Of a stretch of DNA of 43,886 bases, positions 8,357 to 16,211 are shown piece after piece. The notes below the pieces were generated by a model. It saw only the letters and a program-made list of their open reading frames with translations, ran no database searches and was not told the origin of the DNA. Location of the stretch: the NCBI GenBank assembly GCA_016871805.1, contig VHCG01000033.1, forward strand, positions 1 to 43,886. The letters are read 5' to 3'. Every line of letters begins with the position of its first letter. Within the stretch, counting starts at the first letter, position 1. The translations under genes and the position numbers were made by a program. This DNA is from Verrucomicrobiota bacterium. GTDB lineage: Bacteria; Verrucomicrobiota; Verrucomicrobiia; Limisphaerales; UBA9464.

Positions 8357-9769
8357 TCAGGAATGCGGTACCTTGGCGGAGCCGGAGCCCTTGGCCCGCG
8401 CGGCCTCATCAGCCGCACCACGGGCCTCAAATTCATCACGGAACTTCTCCACGAAGCTGAGCACCGGCCAGGAGGCCGCCTCTCCGAAGGCGCAGATCGT
8501 TCGCCCCTGAATGTTCTTTGCGATGTGTTTGAGATAGTCGGCATCGGCCTTTCGACCGTCTCCCTGCTCCAACCGGTGGAGCCCCTTGGATAGCCAGAGT
8601 GAACCCTCGCGGCACGGGGTGCATTGGCCACAGCTCTCATGGGCATAGAAGGCCGACAGGTTTGCAAGGGTGTCAACCATGCTGCGTGTGTCGTCGAGGA
8701 CGATGACCGCCCCCGAGCCGGACATCGTCCCGGCCCCCTGAAGGGAATCAAAATCGTACGGAAGTTCCAGGAGCGGGACGTCGACCTTGGTCATCTGTCC
8801 ATCGGCGCCCTTGCGGTTGAGCTTGAAGAGCTCGCCGGCCTTGAGAACCTTGGAGGATGATCCACCGGGGATGATGGCCTTGAGGCTGCGACCCGGACGG
8901 AGTCCGCCGCCAAAGTTCGGCTCGAAGATCAGTTGACCGAGTGTGACCTTGCCGACTTCGATCTCGAAGTATCCGGGCTTCAGGATGTCGCCGCTGAGGC
9001 TGACGATACGCGTGCCGGTGTTGTTGGGTGTCCCCAGCTTGGCATATTCCGCCGACCCCATCGCCACGATGTGCTTCACATGGCAGAGGGTCTCGACGTT
9101 GTTGACGATTGTCGGGGACATGTAAAACCCAAGCACCGCCGGAAAATAGGGAGGTTTGATCCGGGGATAGGCCCGCTTCCCCTCGAGCGATTCGATCAGG
9201 CCGGTCTCCTCGCCGCAGATATAGGCTCCGGCCCCGCGATGGACATGGATCTCGAGGTCATAACCAGTGCCAACGATGTTCTTGCCCAGGTACCCCTTGG
9301 CCCGGGCCTCCTTCAGAGCCTCGTTGAGGAGCTTGGCTCCCTGGATCATCTCGCCACGGATGTAGATATAGGCGAGGTTCACGTCATTCGCCCAACACGA
9401 GAGGATCATGCCCTCGATGAGTTGGTGGGGATCCTTGTGGAGGATCTGTCGATCCTTGAACGTGCCGGGCTCGGACTCGTCGGCGTTGCAGATCAGATAG
9501 ATCGGCTTGCCGCTGCGTCGGTCGACGAAGCTCCATTTGAGTCCTGCGCTGAACCCGGCACCTCCGCGGCCGCGAAGTCCAGATTTGAGAACCTCGTCAC
9601 GGATGACCTCCTGGGGGGACTGAACCTTGCCATCGGGAAGGGTGCGGGGAGGTGTGGCCAACGCCTTTTTCAGCGAATGATATCCACCGTGGCGCTCGTA
9701 GCACTCGATGTCCGGAGTGTACCCCGGGGAATCAGCATGCTTGAGGATGAGTTTGTATTGTTCGGGCAT
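8357..9769 (-). CDS. nuoF: NADH-quinone oxidoreductase subunit F (FMN and NADH binding)
   Basis: NuoF oxidises NADH with FMN and hands electrons to cluster N3. The product is 470 residues. The Gly-rich nucleotide-binding stretch GLRGRGGAGFSAGLKW spans about residues 64-79, and the second conserved Gly segment RGAGAYICGEETGLIESLEG lies near 178-197. The N3 ligands are Cys380, 383 and 386 (SCGQCTPCREG) and Cys426 (TICAFGEAASWP). A charged C-terminal extension of about 30 residues makes it slightly longer than the usual 420-450. It starts with an ATG at 9767-9769. Unlike the rest of the operon it is separated from its upstream neighbour nuoE by about 200 bases that contain an opposite-strand tRNA gene. 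Confidence 0.96.
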   Translation of the reverse strand: MPEQYKLILKHADSPGYTPDIECYERHGGYHSLKKALATPPRTLPDGKVQSPQEVIRDEVLKSGLRGRGGAGFSAGLKWSFVDRRSGKPIYLICNADESEPGTFKDRQILHKDPHQLIEGMILSCWANDVNLAYIYIRGEMIQGAKLLNEALKEARAKGYLGKNIVGTGYDLEIHVHRGAGAYICGEETGLIESLEGKRAYPRIKPPYFPAVLGFYMSPTIVNNVETLCHVKHIVAMGSAEYAKLGTPNNTGTRIVSLSGDILKPGYFEIEVGKVTLGQLIFEPNFGGGLRPGRSLKAIIPGGSSSKVLKAGELFKLNRKGADGQMTKVDVPLLELPYDFDSLQGAGTMSGSGAVIVLDDTRSMVDTLANLSAFYAHESCGQCTPCREGSLWLSKGLHRLEQGDGRKADADYLKHIAKNIQGRTICAFGEAASWPVLSFVEKFRDEFEARGAADEAARAKGSGSAKVPHS

Positions 9770-9777
9770 GGCAATGC

Positions 9778-9805
9778 TTGACTCGGAATTTCACCTGACT
9801 AATTT
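9778..9805 (+). promoter_or_regulatory. Candidate promoter for the tRNA-Gln gene
   Basis: On the plus strand TTGACT (9778-9783) matches the -35 consensus at five of six bases. After 16 bases a weak TAATTT (9800-9805) is placed as a -10 element. A start about seven bases downstream would leave a leader of roughly ten bases before the tRNA, a normal arrangement for a tRNA gene. The -10 match is poor, so this is an inference. It lies just upstream of the nuoF start on the other strand, within the nuoE-nuoF gap. Confidence 0.4.
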
Positions 9806-9821
9806 CCACACGCTTCCGGCC

Positions 9822-9895
9822 TGCCCGATGGTGTAACGGTAGCACAGCAGACTCTGGATCTGTTTGTCATGGTTCAAATCCATGTCGGGCAGCCA
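9822..9895 (+). tRNA. tRNA-Gln (anticodon CUG), encoded CCA
   Basis: The 74-base segment folds as a complete cloverleaf. The acceptor stem pairs TGCCCGA (9822-9828) with TCGGGCA (9885-9891), followed by discriminator G and an encoded CCA (9893-9895). The D arm contains GGTGTAACGGTAGCAC. The anticodon stem GCAGA/TCTGT encloses the seven-base loop CTCTGGA, with anticodon CTG reading CAG glutamine codons. The T arm pairs CATGG with CCATG around the loop TTCAAAT. It is on the plus strand, opposite to the surrounding nuo genes, so nuo read-through RNA would contain its exact antisense. A single anticodon stem G-U pair is the only irregular pair seen. Confidence 0.95.
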
Positions 9896-9966
9896 ACCTC
9901 CTAAGGCCGGGACCTCCAGAAGTGATTCGAACCCCGGTTTCACGGAGTATTTCCCGAGGCCCGGCT

Positions 9967-10458
9967 TCATCGGCCTCCCCCTTCCGCGAGGATTCGATCC
10001 GCATCCGAGGTCGTCACCTTCTCCTTCAGATCCTCGTTCACCATGACAACCGGAGCAGTGCCGCAGCTGGCGAGGCACTCGACGAATTCGACGGTAAACT
10101 TTCCGTCAGGAGTCGTTTGGGGCGTATGGCGGTGAGGATCGAGTCCCAACTTCTTGCAGAAGTGGTCCCTCAGCTCTCCGGAGCCGAACAGAGCACAGCT
10201 CAGAGTGCGACAGACCTTGATATGCGTCTTCCCGAGCGGCTCCTGGCGGAACATCGGGTAGAACGTCACCAGTTCATGGACGTTGATTGGCTGTAGACTG
10301 AGCTTCCCAGCCACCCACTCGACCGCGTCACGCGAGACGAACCCAAAGTGTTCCTGGAGCGCATGGAGGAACATCAACGACGCACTCCGCTTCTGCGGGT
10401 AGTGCGTCGCCAACTCGACCAGCTCGGCCTCGAGGGCTGGAGGAACGGAAAAGCTCAT
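9967..10458 (-). CDS. nuoE: NADH-quinone oxidoreductase subunit E (2Fe-2S, N1a)
   Basis: NuoE is the thioredoxin-fold 24 kDa-type subunit carrying the binuclear cluster N1a next to NuoF. The product is 163 residues. The four ligands are visible as Cys83 and Cys88 (VCRTLSC) and Cys128 and Cys132 (ECLASC), with the normal spacing. The N-terminal helical domain contains the typical VHELVTFYPMF segment. The start ATG at 10456-10458 lies 39 bases after the nuoD stop. Downstream, the path to nuoF crosses about 200 non-coding bases and the antisense of tRNA-Gln, so nuoE may be the last gene of a first transcriptional segment. Confidence 0.96.
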   Translation of the reverse strand: MSFSVPPALEAELVELATHYPQKRSASLMFLHALQEHFGFVSRDAVEWVAGKLSLQPINVHELVTFYPMFRQEPLGKTHIKVCRTLSCALFGSGELRDHFCKKLGLDPHRHTPQTTPDGKFTVEFVECLASCGTAPVVMVNEDLKEKVTTSDADRILAEGGGR

Positions 10459-10497
10459 GTCGTTTCGATATTCGTTTCGCGGGTCGGTTCGGATGGA

Positions 10498-11757
10498 TCA
10501 GCGGTCGCATTCTCCCATGACGAAGTCGAACGAACCAAGGATCGCCACGACGTCGCTCATCAGGTTGCCAGGCAGTAGGGTCGACAGGATGCTGAGGTTG
10601 CAGAAGGATGGGGCGCGGATCTTCAGCCGGTGCGGAGTCCCGCCGCCGCGGCTGTTGATATAGAAGCCCAGCTCGCCCTTCGGATTCTCCGCCCCGAAGT
10701 AAACCTCGCCCCTAGGGGCGTTTTGCCCCTGGGTGACCAGCATGAACTGGTGGATCAGCTCCTCCATTCCGCTCAGAACCTTCGACTTGGGAGGAAGAAC
10801 AATCTTCCCGTCCGGGACATTCACCAGCTCCCGCGAGGGGTTGTCGAATCCTCCCGGAATTCTCTGGAGCGCCTGACGGATGATTCGAACACTCTGACGC
10901 ATTTCCTCGGTCCTCACCAGGTAGCGGTCGTAGCAGTCGCCCACCCCACCGACCGGGATGTCGAAATCGAAGTCCTTGTAGCAGAGGTAAGGATGGGCCT
11001 TCCGGACATCGTAATCGACACCACTGCCGCGAAGATTGGGTCCGGTCAGGCCGAAATCACTGGCCGCCTCGCGGCTCACGATGCCCACATCCTTCGTGCG
11101 ATCCACCCAGATCTTGTTGCGGGTCAGGAGACGCTCGGCGTCATCGATGCTGACGAGGACCTCATCGCAGAACTTCTGAACCGCGGCACACCATCCCGGG
11201 GGCGTGTCGCGGAGCACACCGCCAATCCGGGTATAGCTCGTCGTGAACCGGGCGCCGGTCAGGCTCTCGGCCAGGTTGTAGATCTTCTCACGCTCCGTGA
11301 ACGTGTGGAGGAACACCGTCATGGCACCCACATCCATCGCGAACGCACCCAACCCCAGCAGGTGAGCCGAGACGCGGGCCAGCTCGCAGCAGATGACCCG
11401 GATGTACTGACACCGGGCAGGCAGCTTGTCGTCGATCCCCATCAGCTTCTCGACCGCGAGAGCATAGGCCACGTTGTTGGCGAGGGGTGCAAGGTAGTCC
11501 AGTCGATCCGTGTAGGGGATGAACTGGTTCCACGTCATGTTCTCCGCGATTTTCTCGTCACCGCGATGAAGGTATCCGATGTCGGGATCGGCCTTGGTGA
11601 TCGTCTCACCATCGAGCTCGATGACGATGCGGAGGACCCCATGGGTCGACGGATGGGATGGCCCCATGTTGACTACCAGGCGATCTCCCTCCAGATCGCG
11701 GAGGTCATCGGCCCGAGCTGCGGTGTCCTTGACGCTGATTTCGTGAACGGCAGCCAT
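10498..11757 (-). CDS. nuoD: NADH-quinone oxidoreductase subunit D
   Basis: NuoD is the 49 kDa-type subunit, a relative of the [NiFe]-hydrogenase large subunit, and it forms the quinone-binding pocket with NuoB. The product is 419 residues. Signature stretches are VNMGPSHPSTHGVLRIV near the N-terminus, GYLHRGDEKIAENMTWNQF, containing the HRG loop, and DVGAMTVFLHTFTEREKIY. The C-terminus reads DVVAILGSFDFVMGECDR, the invariant family ending. It is separate from nuoC, not fused as in enterobacteria, and starts three bases after the nuoC stop, which suggests translational coupling. Confidence 0.97.
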   Translation of the reverse strand: MAAVHEISVKDTAARADDLRDLEGDRLVVNMGPSHPSTHGVLRIVIELDGETITKADPDIGYLHRGDEKIAENMTWNQFIPYTDRLDYLAPLANNVAYALAVEKLMGIDDKLPARCQYIRVICCELARVSAHLLGLGAFAMDVGAMTVFLHTFTEREKIYNLAESLTGARFTTSYTRIGGVLRDTPPGWCAAVQKFCDEVLVSIDDAERLLTRNKIWVDRTKDVGIVSREAASDFGLTGPNLRGSGVDYDVRKAHPYLCYKDFDFDIPVGGVGDCYDRYLVRTEEMRQSVRIIRQALQRIPGGFDNPSRELVNVPDGKIVLPPKSKVLSGMEELIHQFMLVTQGQNAPRGEVYFGAENPKGELGFYINSRGGGTPHRLKIRAPSFCNLSILSTLLPGNLMSDVVAILGSFDFVMGECDR

Positions 11758-11760
11758 GGT

Positions 11761-12342
11761 TCAGGATTCGGGGGTTCGTGCCCGGGGCTCACGGGCGATG
11801 CTGTCGCGTCCACCCGCCGGGGTGATGAACGGCCCACCCTCGAGCGGAGCCGGACGCGTGAAGGCGGTGTCCGGCAGAACGCTGGGCTTGCCTGCCAACG
11901 GGAAATCCTTCCTCAACGGAAAGTACGGGTAGCCCTCCCACATGAGGATCCGACGCAGGTCCGTGTGCCCACGGAACCGGATGCCCATCATGTCGTAGGC
12001 CTCACGCTCATGCCAATCCGCCGCACGCCAGACCCCGGAGACAGTGGGCAGCTCGGACTTCTCCTCCGAAACAGAGGTCTTCAATCGCAGGTGACATCCA
12101 TGCGACACCCCGTAGAGCTCATAGACCACGTCCCAACGCGGATCGTCCCCCAGATTGTCGACCCCACTGAGGTCCAGAAGCAGATCAAAACCCAACTCCC
12201 TCTTTGCCAGGGCGCAGACGTCCGCAATCCGCTCCGCATCCGCCACCACCAGACTTACCTCACCCCGGAACTCCGTCGGGGCTCCGATCAAGTCCGGGAA
12301 CGCATCCCTCAAACGTTGCGCCAATTCCAGGTGTTTCGACAC
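11761..12342 (-). CDS. nuoC: NADH-quinone oxidoreductase subunit C (GTG start)
   Basis: NuoC is the 30 kDa-type subunit that links the peripheral and quinone modules. The product is 193 residues. The signature DWHEREAYDMMGIRFRGHTD followed by LRRILMWEGYPYFPLRKDFP is unmistakable. The frame is open far upstream, to 12846, but that stretch overlaps nuoB in another frame and is not protein-like. The best start is the GTG at 12340-12342 (VSKHLELAQRLRDAF), 11 bases after the nuoB stop and preceded by an AAGG-containing purine stretch. No ATG exists between the nuoB stop and the conserved domain. The Pro/Arg-rich C-terminal tail is normal for the family. Confidence 0.93.
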   Translation of the reverse strand: MSKHLELAQRLRDAFPDLIGAPTEFRGEVSLVVADAERIADVCALAKRELGFDLLLDLSGVDNLGDDPRWDVVYELYGVSHGCHLRLKTSVSEEKSELPTVSGVWRAADWHEREAYDMMGIRFRGHTDLRRILMWEGYPYFPLRKDFPLAGKPSVLPDTAFTRPAPLEGGPFITPAGGRDSIAREPRARTPES

Positions 12343-12353
12343 GTTCGTTATCC

Positions 12354-12953
12354 TTAACCTTTTGTCACTTCCCCGTGGGCACCCAGCTCGACGCCGAGTC
12401 GGCCATAACGCTCGGGAGCAACGTCCTTGAAGAGGGTCTTGGTGATGGGCTCCCGTGAAACCTTGTTCTGAAGCTTCATCAGGGCATCCAGGAGGGCCTC
12501 GGGGCGTGGGGGGCAGCCCGCCACGTAGATGTCCACTGGGACGATATTGTCGACACCCTGGAGGACGGCATAGCTGCGGTACATGCCACCGGTCGAGGCG
12601 CAGGCTCCCATGGCAATCACCCATTTGGGCTCGGCCATCTGCTCGTAGATCCGACGGACTGCAAGGGCCATCTTGTAGGTCACCGTCCCCGCCACAATCA
12701 TCACATCCGACTGCCGCGGGGAGAACCGCATGACTTCGGCGCCGAACCGGGAGATGTCGAACCGGCTGGCGCCGGCAGCCATCAGTTCGATCGCGCAGCA
12801 GGCCAAACCCATGGGCATCGGCCACAGGGAATTCTTCCGGAACCAATTGAGGGCGGCATCCAGCTGAGTGTGGACGACCTCGCCCTCCACCTTGGAGTTG
12901 TAGCCGAATTCCGTGGTGGAAATGGAGGGGTTGGGGCTTGTTGGGGCGACCAT
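12354..12953 (-). CDS. nuoB: NADH-quinone oxidoreductase subunit B (cluster N2)
   Basis: NuoB holds the terminal 4Fe-4S cluster N2 that reduces quinone. From the ATG at 12951-12953 the product is 199 residues. The N2 ligands are the tandem Cys52-Cys53 ([10 protein letters not shown]), Cys118 (MGACAS) and Cys147 ([18 protein letters not shown]). An in-frame GTG at 12969-12971 would add six residues; neither start has a convincing ribosome-binding site. It is the first gene of the operon. The upstream 167 bases hold no nuoA, only a TGTGA palindrome and then the end of a regulator gene. Confidence 0.95.
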   Translation of the reverse strand: MVAPTSPNPSISTTEFGYNSKVEGEVVHTQLDAALNWFRKNSLWPMPMGLACCAIELMAAGASRFDISRFGAEVMRFSPRQSDVMIVAGTVTYKMALAVRRIYEQMAEPKWVIAMGACASTGGMYRSYAVLQGVDNIVPVDIYVAGCPPRPEALLDALMKLQNKVSREPITKTLFKDVAPERYGRLGVELGAHGEVTKG

Positions 12954-13028
12954 GACGTCAGCGCCAGCCACTGGGGGTCGGCCGGACGCTGGAGGGTGGA
13001 ATGGCCTGTTTTCACCGGCAAGCCGCTT

Positions 13029-13046
13029 TTGTGATATTTTTCACAA
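13029..13046. promoter_or_regulatory. CRP/FNR-type palindrome upstream of nuoB
   Basis: The 18 bases form a perfect interrupted palindrome TTGTGA-N6-TCACAA. The core TGTGA-N6-TCACA (13030-13045) equals the classical CRP half-site pair with the correct six-base spacer. It lies 76 bases before the nuoB ATG, in an AT-rich island within GC-rich sequence. No regulator of this family is encoded in the window, so the protein that binds it is unknown. I see no good -10 element downstream, so its position relative to the nuo promoter cannot be fixed. A related element precedes atpB. Confidence 0.6.
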
Positions 13047-13120
13047 GCAGCGCGGGGAAAGGCCATCCGATACACCCTTATGCCCCTCCCTCAACGCAGA
13101 ACCCCAGAATGAGGACACAC

Positions 13121-13801
13121 TCAGGGACCCATGGGTTCGACGGCCACCTCATCGAGCCACCGGATGGAAAACCGGCCCAGTGGATGACAGAGCGCGACCG
13201 CGTGGGCCATGGATCGGGCCTCGAGCTTTGTGTAGATGCTCCGGACATGGCTCTGGACCGTGAAGTGGCTGAGCTTCAAGGCATCGGCCACCTCCTTGGC
13301 CCGATGGCCCTGACTGTAACCGTCCAGCACGTCGATTTCCCGATGGGACAGGTTCATCTGGGCTGCGATCAACGCCGGGGACTGGTGAAGGGCCTCCACC
13401 AAAAGCCGGAGCGCCACGGGGTCCAGGAACACCTCTCCGGACCCGATCTGGAGGATCCGTTCCACGAGCACATTATGCCGGGTATGAATGGAGATCACCC
13501 CGTGTGCTCCCGCCGTGACGGCCAGTTGGACCGAGCGGGCCGAGAACAGGCGATCGAGGACCAGAATCCTGACGGACGGTGAGAAGGTGCGGATCCGGGT
13601 CAGCATCTGGTAGGGCATGGCATCCCGCTGATCGGGTTCGACGACGATCACATGGGCTATGCCTCCACGCGGTGAGGACGCGGGTGACAGATGGTTCAGG
13701 ACGGCCGGGACCAGTTGGAGTCCCGGAGTCGAGCGGATCAGGGCCGCCAGACAGTTCTGCGTTTCAGAGGAGGTGTTGAGGATCGAGACTTTGATCGTCA
13801 T
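13121..13801 (-). CDS. LuxR/NarL-type transcriptional regulator with degenerate receiver
   Basis: The 226-residue protein has the size of a NarL/FixJ response regulator. The C-terminal part (about 148-210) is a clear LuxR-type helix-turn-helix: LSHREIDVLDGYSQGHRAKE, then VADALKLSHFTVQSHVRSIY and TKLEARSMAHAV. The N-terminal part keeps the receiver layout, but key residues are gone. The acidic pair is replaced by Asn9-Thr10, the phospho-acceptor position reads Glu55 (HVIVVEP) in place of Asp, and the usual Lys before the last strand is absent. It is therefore likely to be phosphorylation-independent. It stands alone on the same strand between the pilus-like operon and nuoB. Its target is unknown; either neighbour is possible. 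Confidence 0.85.
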   Translation of the reverse strand: MTIKVSILNTSSETQNCLAALIRSTPGLQLVPAVLNHLSPASSPRGGIAHVIVVEPDQRDAMPYQMLTRIRTFSPSVRILVLDRLFSARSVQLAVTAGAHGVISIHTRHNVLVERILQIGSGEVFLDPVALRLLVEALHQSPALIAAQMNLSHREIDVLDGYSQGHRAKEVADALKLSHFTVQSHVRSIYTKLEARSMAHAVALCHPLGRFSIRWLDEVAVEPMGP

Positions 13802-14071
13802 GGGCTCGGGGGTTCTGGGTTGAAGAACTCACTGCAGAAGCTCGCCACACAGGCAGGCCCGAAGGGCTGTGGCACCGTCGAGGGCGACCGGTGCGGGACC
13901 GGCGGGTAGGGATTCCACCGAAGTCGAACCCCCCTTGGGGCGGGTCGACAGGCAACGGCACCTGTGGGTACGGACGGGGAACGCTTGACCATCCTATTTC
14001 CAGGCCATCAGGAGTCCAGACCGGACTCACATCGATTCCGAAAAACGGATTCCTATGACCTGGGTCGGGCC
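13802..14071. other. Non-coding gap between secretin gene and regulator gene
   Basis: No protein-like frame is seen in these 270 bases. A perfect six-base hairpin GAGTCC-AGACC-GGACTC lies at 14012-14028 but has no T tract, so it is not a clear terminator for the pilus operon. On the minus strand TGGACT and TAGGAT (13991-13996) are spaced by 16 bases and could be a weak promoter for the regulator gene. Both assignments are tentative. Confidence 0.4.
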
Positions 14072-15700
14072 TCATCGGACAACTCTGGGTGTGATGAAGA
14101 TCACGAGTTCCTTCCTCCGCTGAGCATTAAACTCCCCCCGGAACAGTCTGCCTAGCCCCGGTATATCCCCAAAAATAGGGATCCTCCTTTGACTCTTTGC
14201 CGTCTCTGTCTGGATCAACCCTCCAAGAACGATGGTGGACCCGCTTCGCACCCGGATGAGCGTCGAGGCCTGTTTGATGTCGAGGACGGGTGCGGTAGTG
14301 GATTTGTTGGGGGAAACCCGCGTCTCGAGCAGGCTGGTTAGCACGGGGGAGACGTCGAGCGAGACCCAGTCATCCTCGGCCACCTGCGGCGTGATCGCGA
14401 GGATGGTGCCGACCGTGATGCTGGTGACGGTATCCTGAGCGATAACCGCCGAGGCGCCCGGAGTCGCGCCGCCCCCGGGCACGATGGTCGAAACGTTCTG
14501 AAAGAAGGGTGTTTCGGTCCCAACCTTGATCAATGCGGTCTGGTTGTTAAGAGTGCGCAGCCTCGGCTTCGAGATGACCCGGACCTCTCCCTGCTCCTGC
14601 AGCATCTTCACCAGCACCCGGGTATCGGAACCGGTGAAGGTCAGATTCAACGAGCTCGGGGCGAGGTCGAAGCCACCGTTGGGCCGCACGATCGAGGAGG
14701 CTCCCCCCATCGTCAGGGCGCCTGCAGAGGTCTGGATCGCCTGTTCCCAATCGATCCCGAACTGGGACTGTTTGTTGAGCGTCACATCGTACAGGCAGGC
14801 TTCGATGTCGATCTGGCGTCGGATCGTCTGACCCACGCCGTCAAGATAGCGGGCCACCCGCGCCTGGGCGCTGGGCCGGTCGGAGATCTGGACCAGACCG
14901 GCCGTGGGGTTGATGGCCAGGGTCTCTCGTCCCACAGGCGTCAGCAATCGCTCCACATCGGCCCGGAGTTCCTTCCAGAAATCGATGTGGTTCTCCGCGC
15001 TCAGATTGATCGTCGAGCCTCCACCGGAACCGCCACCGTCCGAACGCCCCGAGGCGCCGGCTCCGCCACCTGGACCACCCGCAACGCCGCCCCCCACACC
15101 CCCCGAGGATGCTGCGGAGAGCGACGCAGAATTGTGGCCCATCCCGCTTCGACTCAGCCGAAGATAGTCCACCCGATGGACCCGGGTCTGCCGGGTTCGA
15201 ACCCGGATCAGACCGCCCTCCTCATCCCAACAGCAGTCGTTCGCCTCCAGAAGCGCCCTCATGATCGGGTCCAGGGCCAGACCCCGAACGTCTACCGTCA
15301 CCTCGCCCGTCACGTCGGCATCCACAACGATGTTCAGCCGGTTCGCCTCCCCGAACAGCAGGAGCGCGGATTTCAGATCCAACCCCGAGGCCTTGAAGGA
15401 ATAGAGTCGGGCGCCGGAAGCCACTTCGGTCTTCGGCAGGGGAAGATGGCCCATGGCATTGCCGGCCGGCTCGCCAGCGGCCGACACGGTGGAACCCGTA
15501 CGGACGGGAGGCCATACGGCCCGACCCACCTCGAGCACCCGTGACTCCCATTCAAGTCGCGGATCCTCCGGATAGGAGAGGTCCTCCACGCCGTCCCCGA
15601 GGGTCTGACCCAAGAGGCCACAAACAAGGAATGGAAGGAGCGTACGATCCAGGGACCTCCTGGTCGGGAATCCAGCGGTTCGGAGCGGGAATGCATTCAT
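14072..15700 (-). CDS. Secretin, MshL/PilQ/GspD family
   Basis: This outer-membrane secretin would form the gated ring through which the pilus-like fibre or substrate passes. The 542 residues begin with a signal-peptide-like stretch (LLPFLVCGLLGQTLG, about 21-35). An STN/N0-like domain follows at about 97-168 (SFKASGLDLKSALLLFGEAN). Next come a Gly/Ser-rich linker at 187-230, an N-type domain at about 235-300 and the C-terminal secretin domain from about 365, with VRVISKPRLRTLNNQTALIK and the ending RRKELVIFITPRVV. The frame is open to 15835, but the ATG at 15698-15700 is the first that gives an export signal. Size and single N domain resemble MSHA-type MshL more than GspD. It is the last gene of the operon. 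Confidence 0.88.
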   Translation of the reverse strand: MNAFPLRTAGFPTRRSLDRTLLPFLVCGLLGQTLGDGVEDLSYPEDPRLEWESRVLEVGRAVWPPVRTGSTVSAAGEPAGNAMGHLPLPKTEVASGARLYSFKASGLDLKSALLLFGEANRLNIVVDADVTGEVTVDVRGLALDPIMRALLEANDCCWDEEGGLIRVRTRQTRVHRVDYLRLSRSGMGHNSASLSAASSGGVGGGVAGGPGGGAGASGRSDGGGSGGGSTINLSAENHIDFWKELRADVERLLTPVGRETLAINPTAGLVQISDRPSAQARVARYLDGVGQTIRRQIDIEACLYDVTLNKQSQFGIDWEQAIQTSAGALTMGGASSIVRPNGGFDLAPSSLNLTFTGSDTRVLVKMLQEQGEVRVISKPRLRTLNNQTALIKVGTETPFFQNVSTIVPGGGATPGASAVIAQDTVTSITVGTILAITPQVAEDDWVSLDVSPVLTSLLETRVSPNKSTTAPVLDIKQASTLIRVRSGSTIVLGGLIQTETAKSQRRIPIFGDIPGLGRLFRGEFNAQRRKELVIFITPRVVR

Positions 15701-15716
15701 GAGATGGGAATTGGCT

Positions 15717-16211
15717 TCAGGAACGGGGTTGGGCCGGTTTGGGATCCGGCCGGGGTTGGAGTCCAAGCCGTCGACTTCCCTCCGGGCCGGTGATCCAGAC
15801 GGCATCGACCCCGCAATAGGCCAAATGGAATCCACCCAGTACGTCTCCGGGTCTCACCACCCGCCCGCCGATGACGGCCAGGGGATCTCCCGGCTGGCAC
15901 CAGATCGCGCCAAGCCGGAGGGAGTCGAAGCCCATCCACGGATCGGCGGACCCGACCAATCGTCCCGGTGCTCCCTCGTCAAAAGGATCCCCTGAAGCGC
16001 GGATCGGGACCGAACCCCTGCTGTCGGACATTGGGGATGGACCGCCTGTCCACACCGCAACCTCGGGTCGGGTTGGCGCCGACAGGACTCGAGGATCCGG
16101 GGGGTTCCAGAGTGGTCTCGAACCCAGGCGACCCACCGCCCAGCCCATCAGGGCCCCGGCGAACGGGAGCAACACTGCGAGCCCATACCTACGCTGGAAC
16201 CTGTGCCTCAT
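15717..16211 (-). CDS. PilP/GspC-like inner-membrane periplasmic protein
   Basis: The 164-residue protein has one N-terminal membrane helix (about 10-27), a Pro-rich low-complexity linker and a C-terminal domain. That domain reads LGAIWCQPGDPLAVIGGRVV and then RPGDVLGGFHLAYCGVDAVW. Such a pattern, L-x-x-I-x-x-(G)-x-P-x-A-x-I-x-x-x-V-x-x-G-D, is that of the homology region of GspC/PilP proteins, which contact the secretin N-terminus. Position directly before the secretin gene supports this. The start at 16209-16211 forms an ATGA overlap with the upstream stop. Two Cys residues in the domain could form a disulfide. The assignment rests on domain pattern and order, not on strong identity. Confidence 0.65.
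   Translation of the reverse strand: MRHRFQRRYGLAVLLPFAGALMGWAVGRLGSRPLWNPPDPRVLSAPTRPEVAVWTGGPSPMSDSRGSVPIRASGDPFDEGAPGRLVGSADPWMGFDSLRLGAIWCQPGDPLAVIGGRVVRPGDVLGGFHLAYCGVDAVWITGPEGSRRLGLQPRPDPKPAQPRS

Noticed and set aside
9923-9936. T-arm-like GATTCGAACCCC downstream of the tRNA, suggesting a second tRNA
   Set aside because: The flanks do not pair as a T stem in either orientation and no acceptor or anticodon arms can be drawn around it.
12343-12846. Upstream extension of nuoC reading through nuoB
   Set aside because: The extension is in another frame over nuoB, is Arg/Pro/Gly-rich and lacks any NuoC-like sequence; the GTG at 12340-12342 explains the domain.
14012-14028. Hairpin after the secretin gene as a terminator
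   Set aside because: The stem is only six pairs and no T tract follows on the minus strand.
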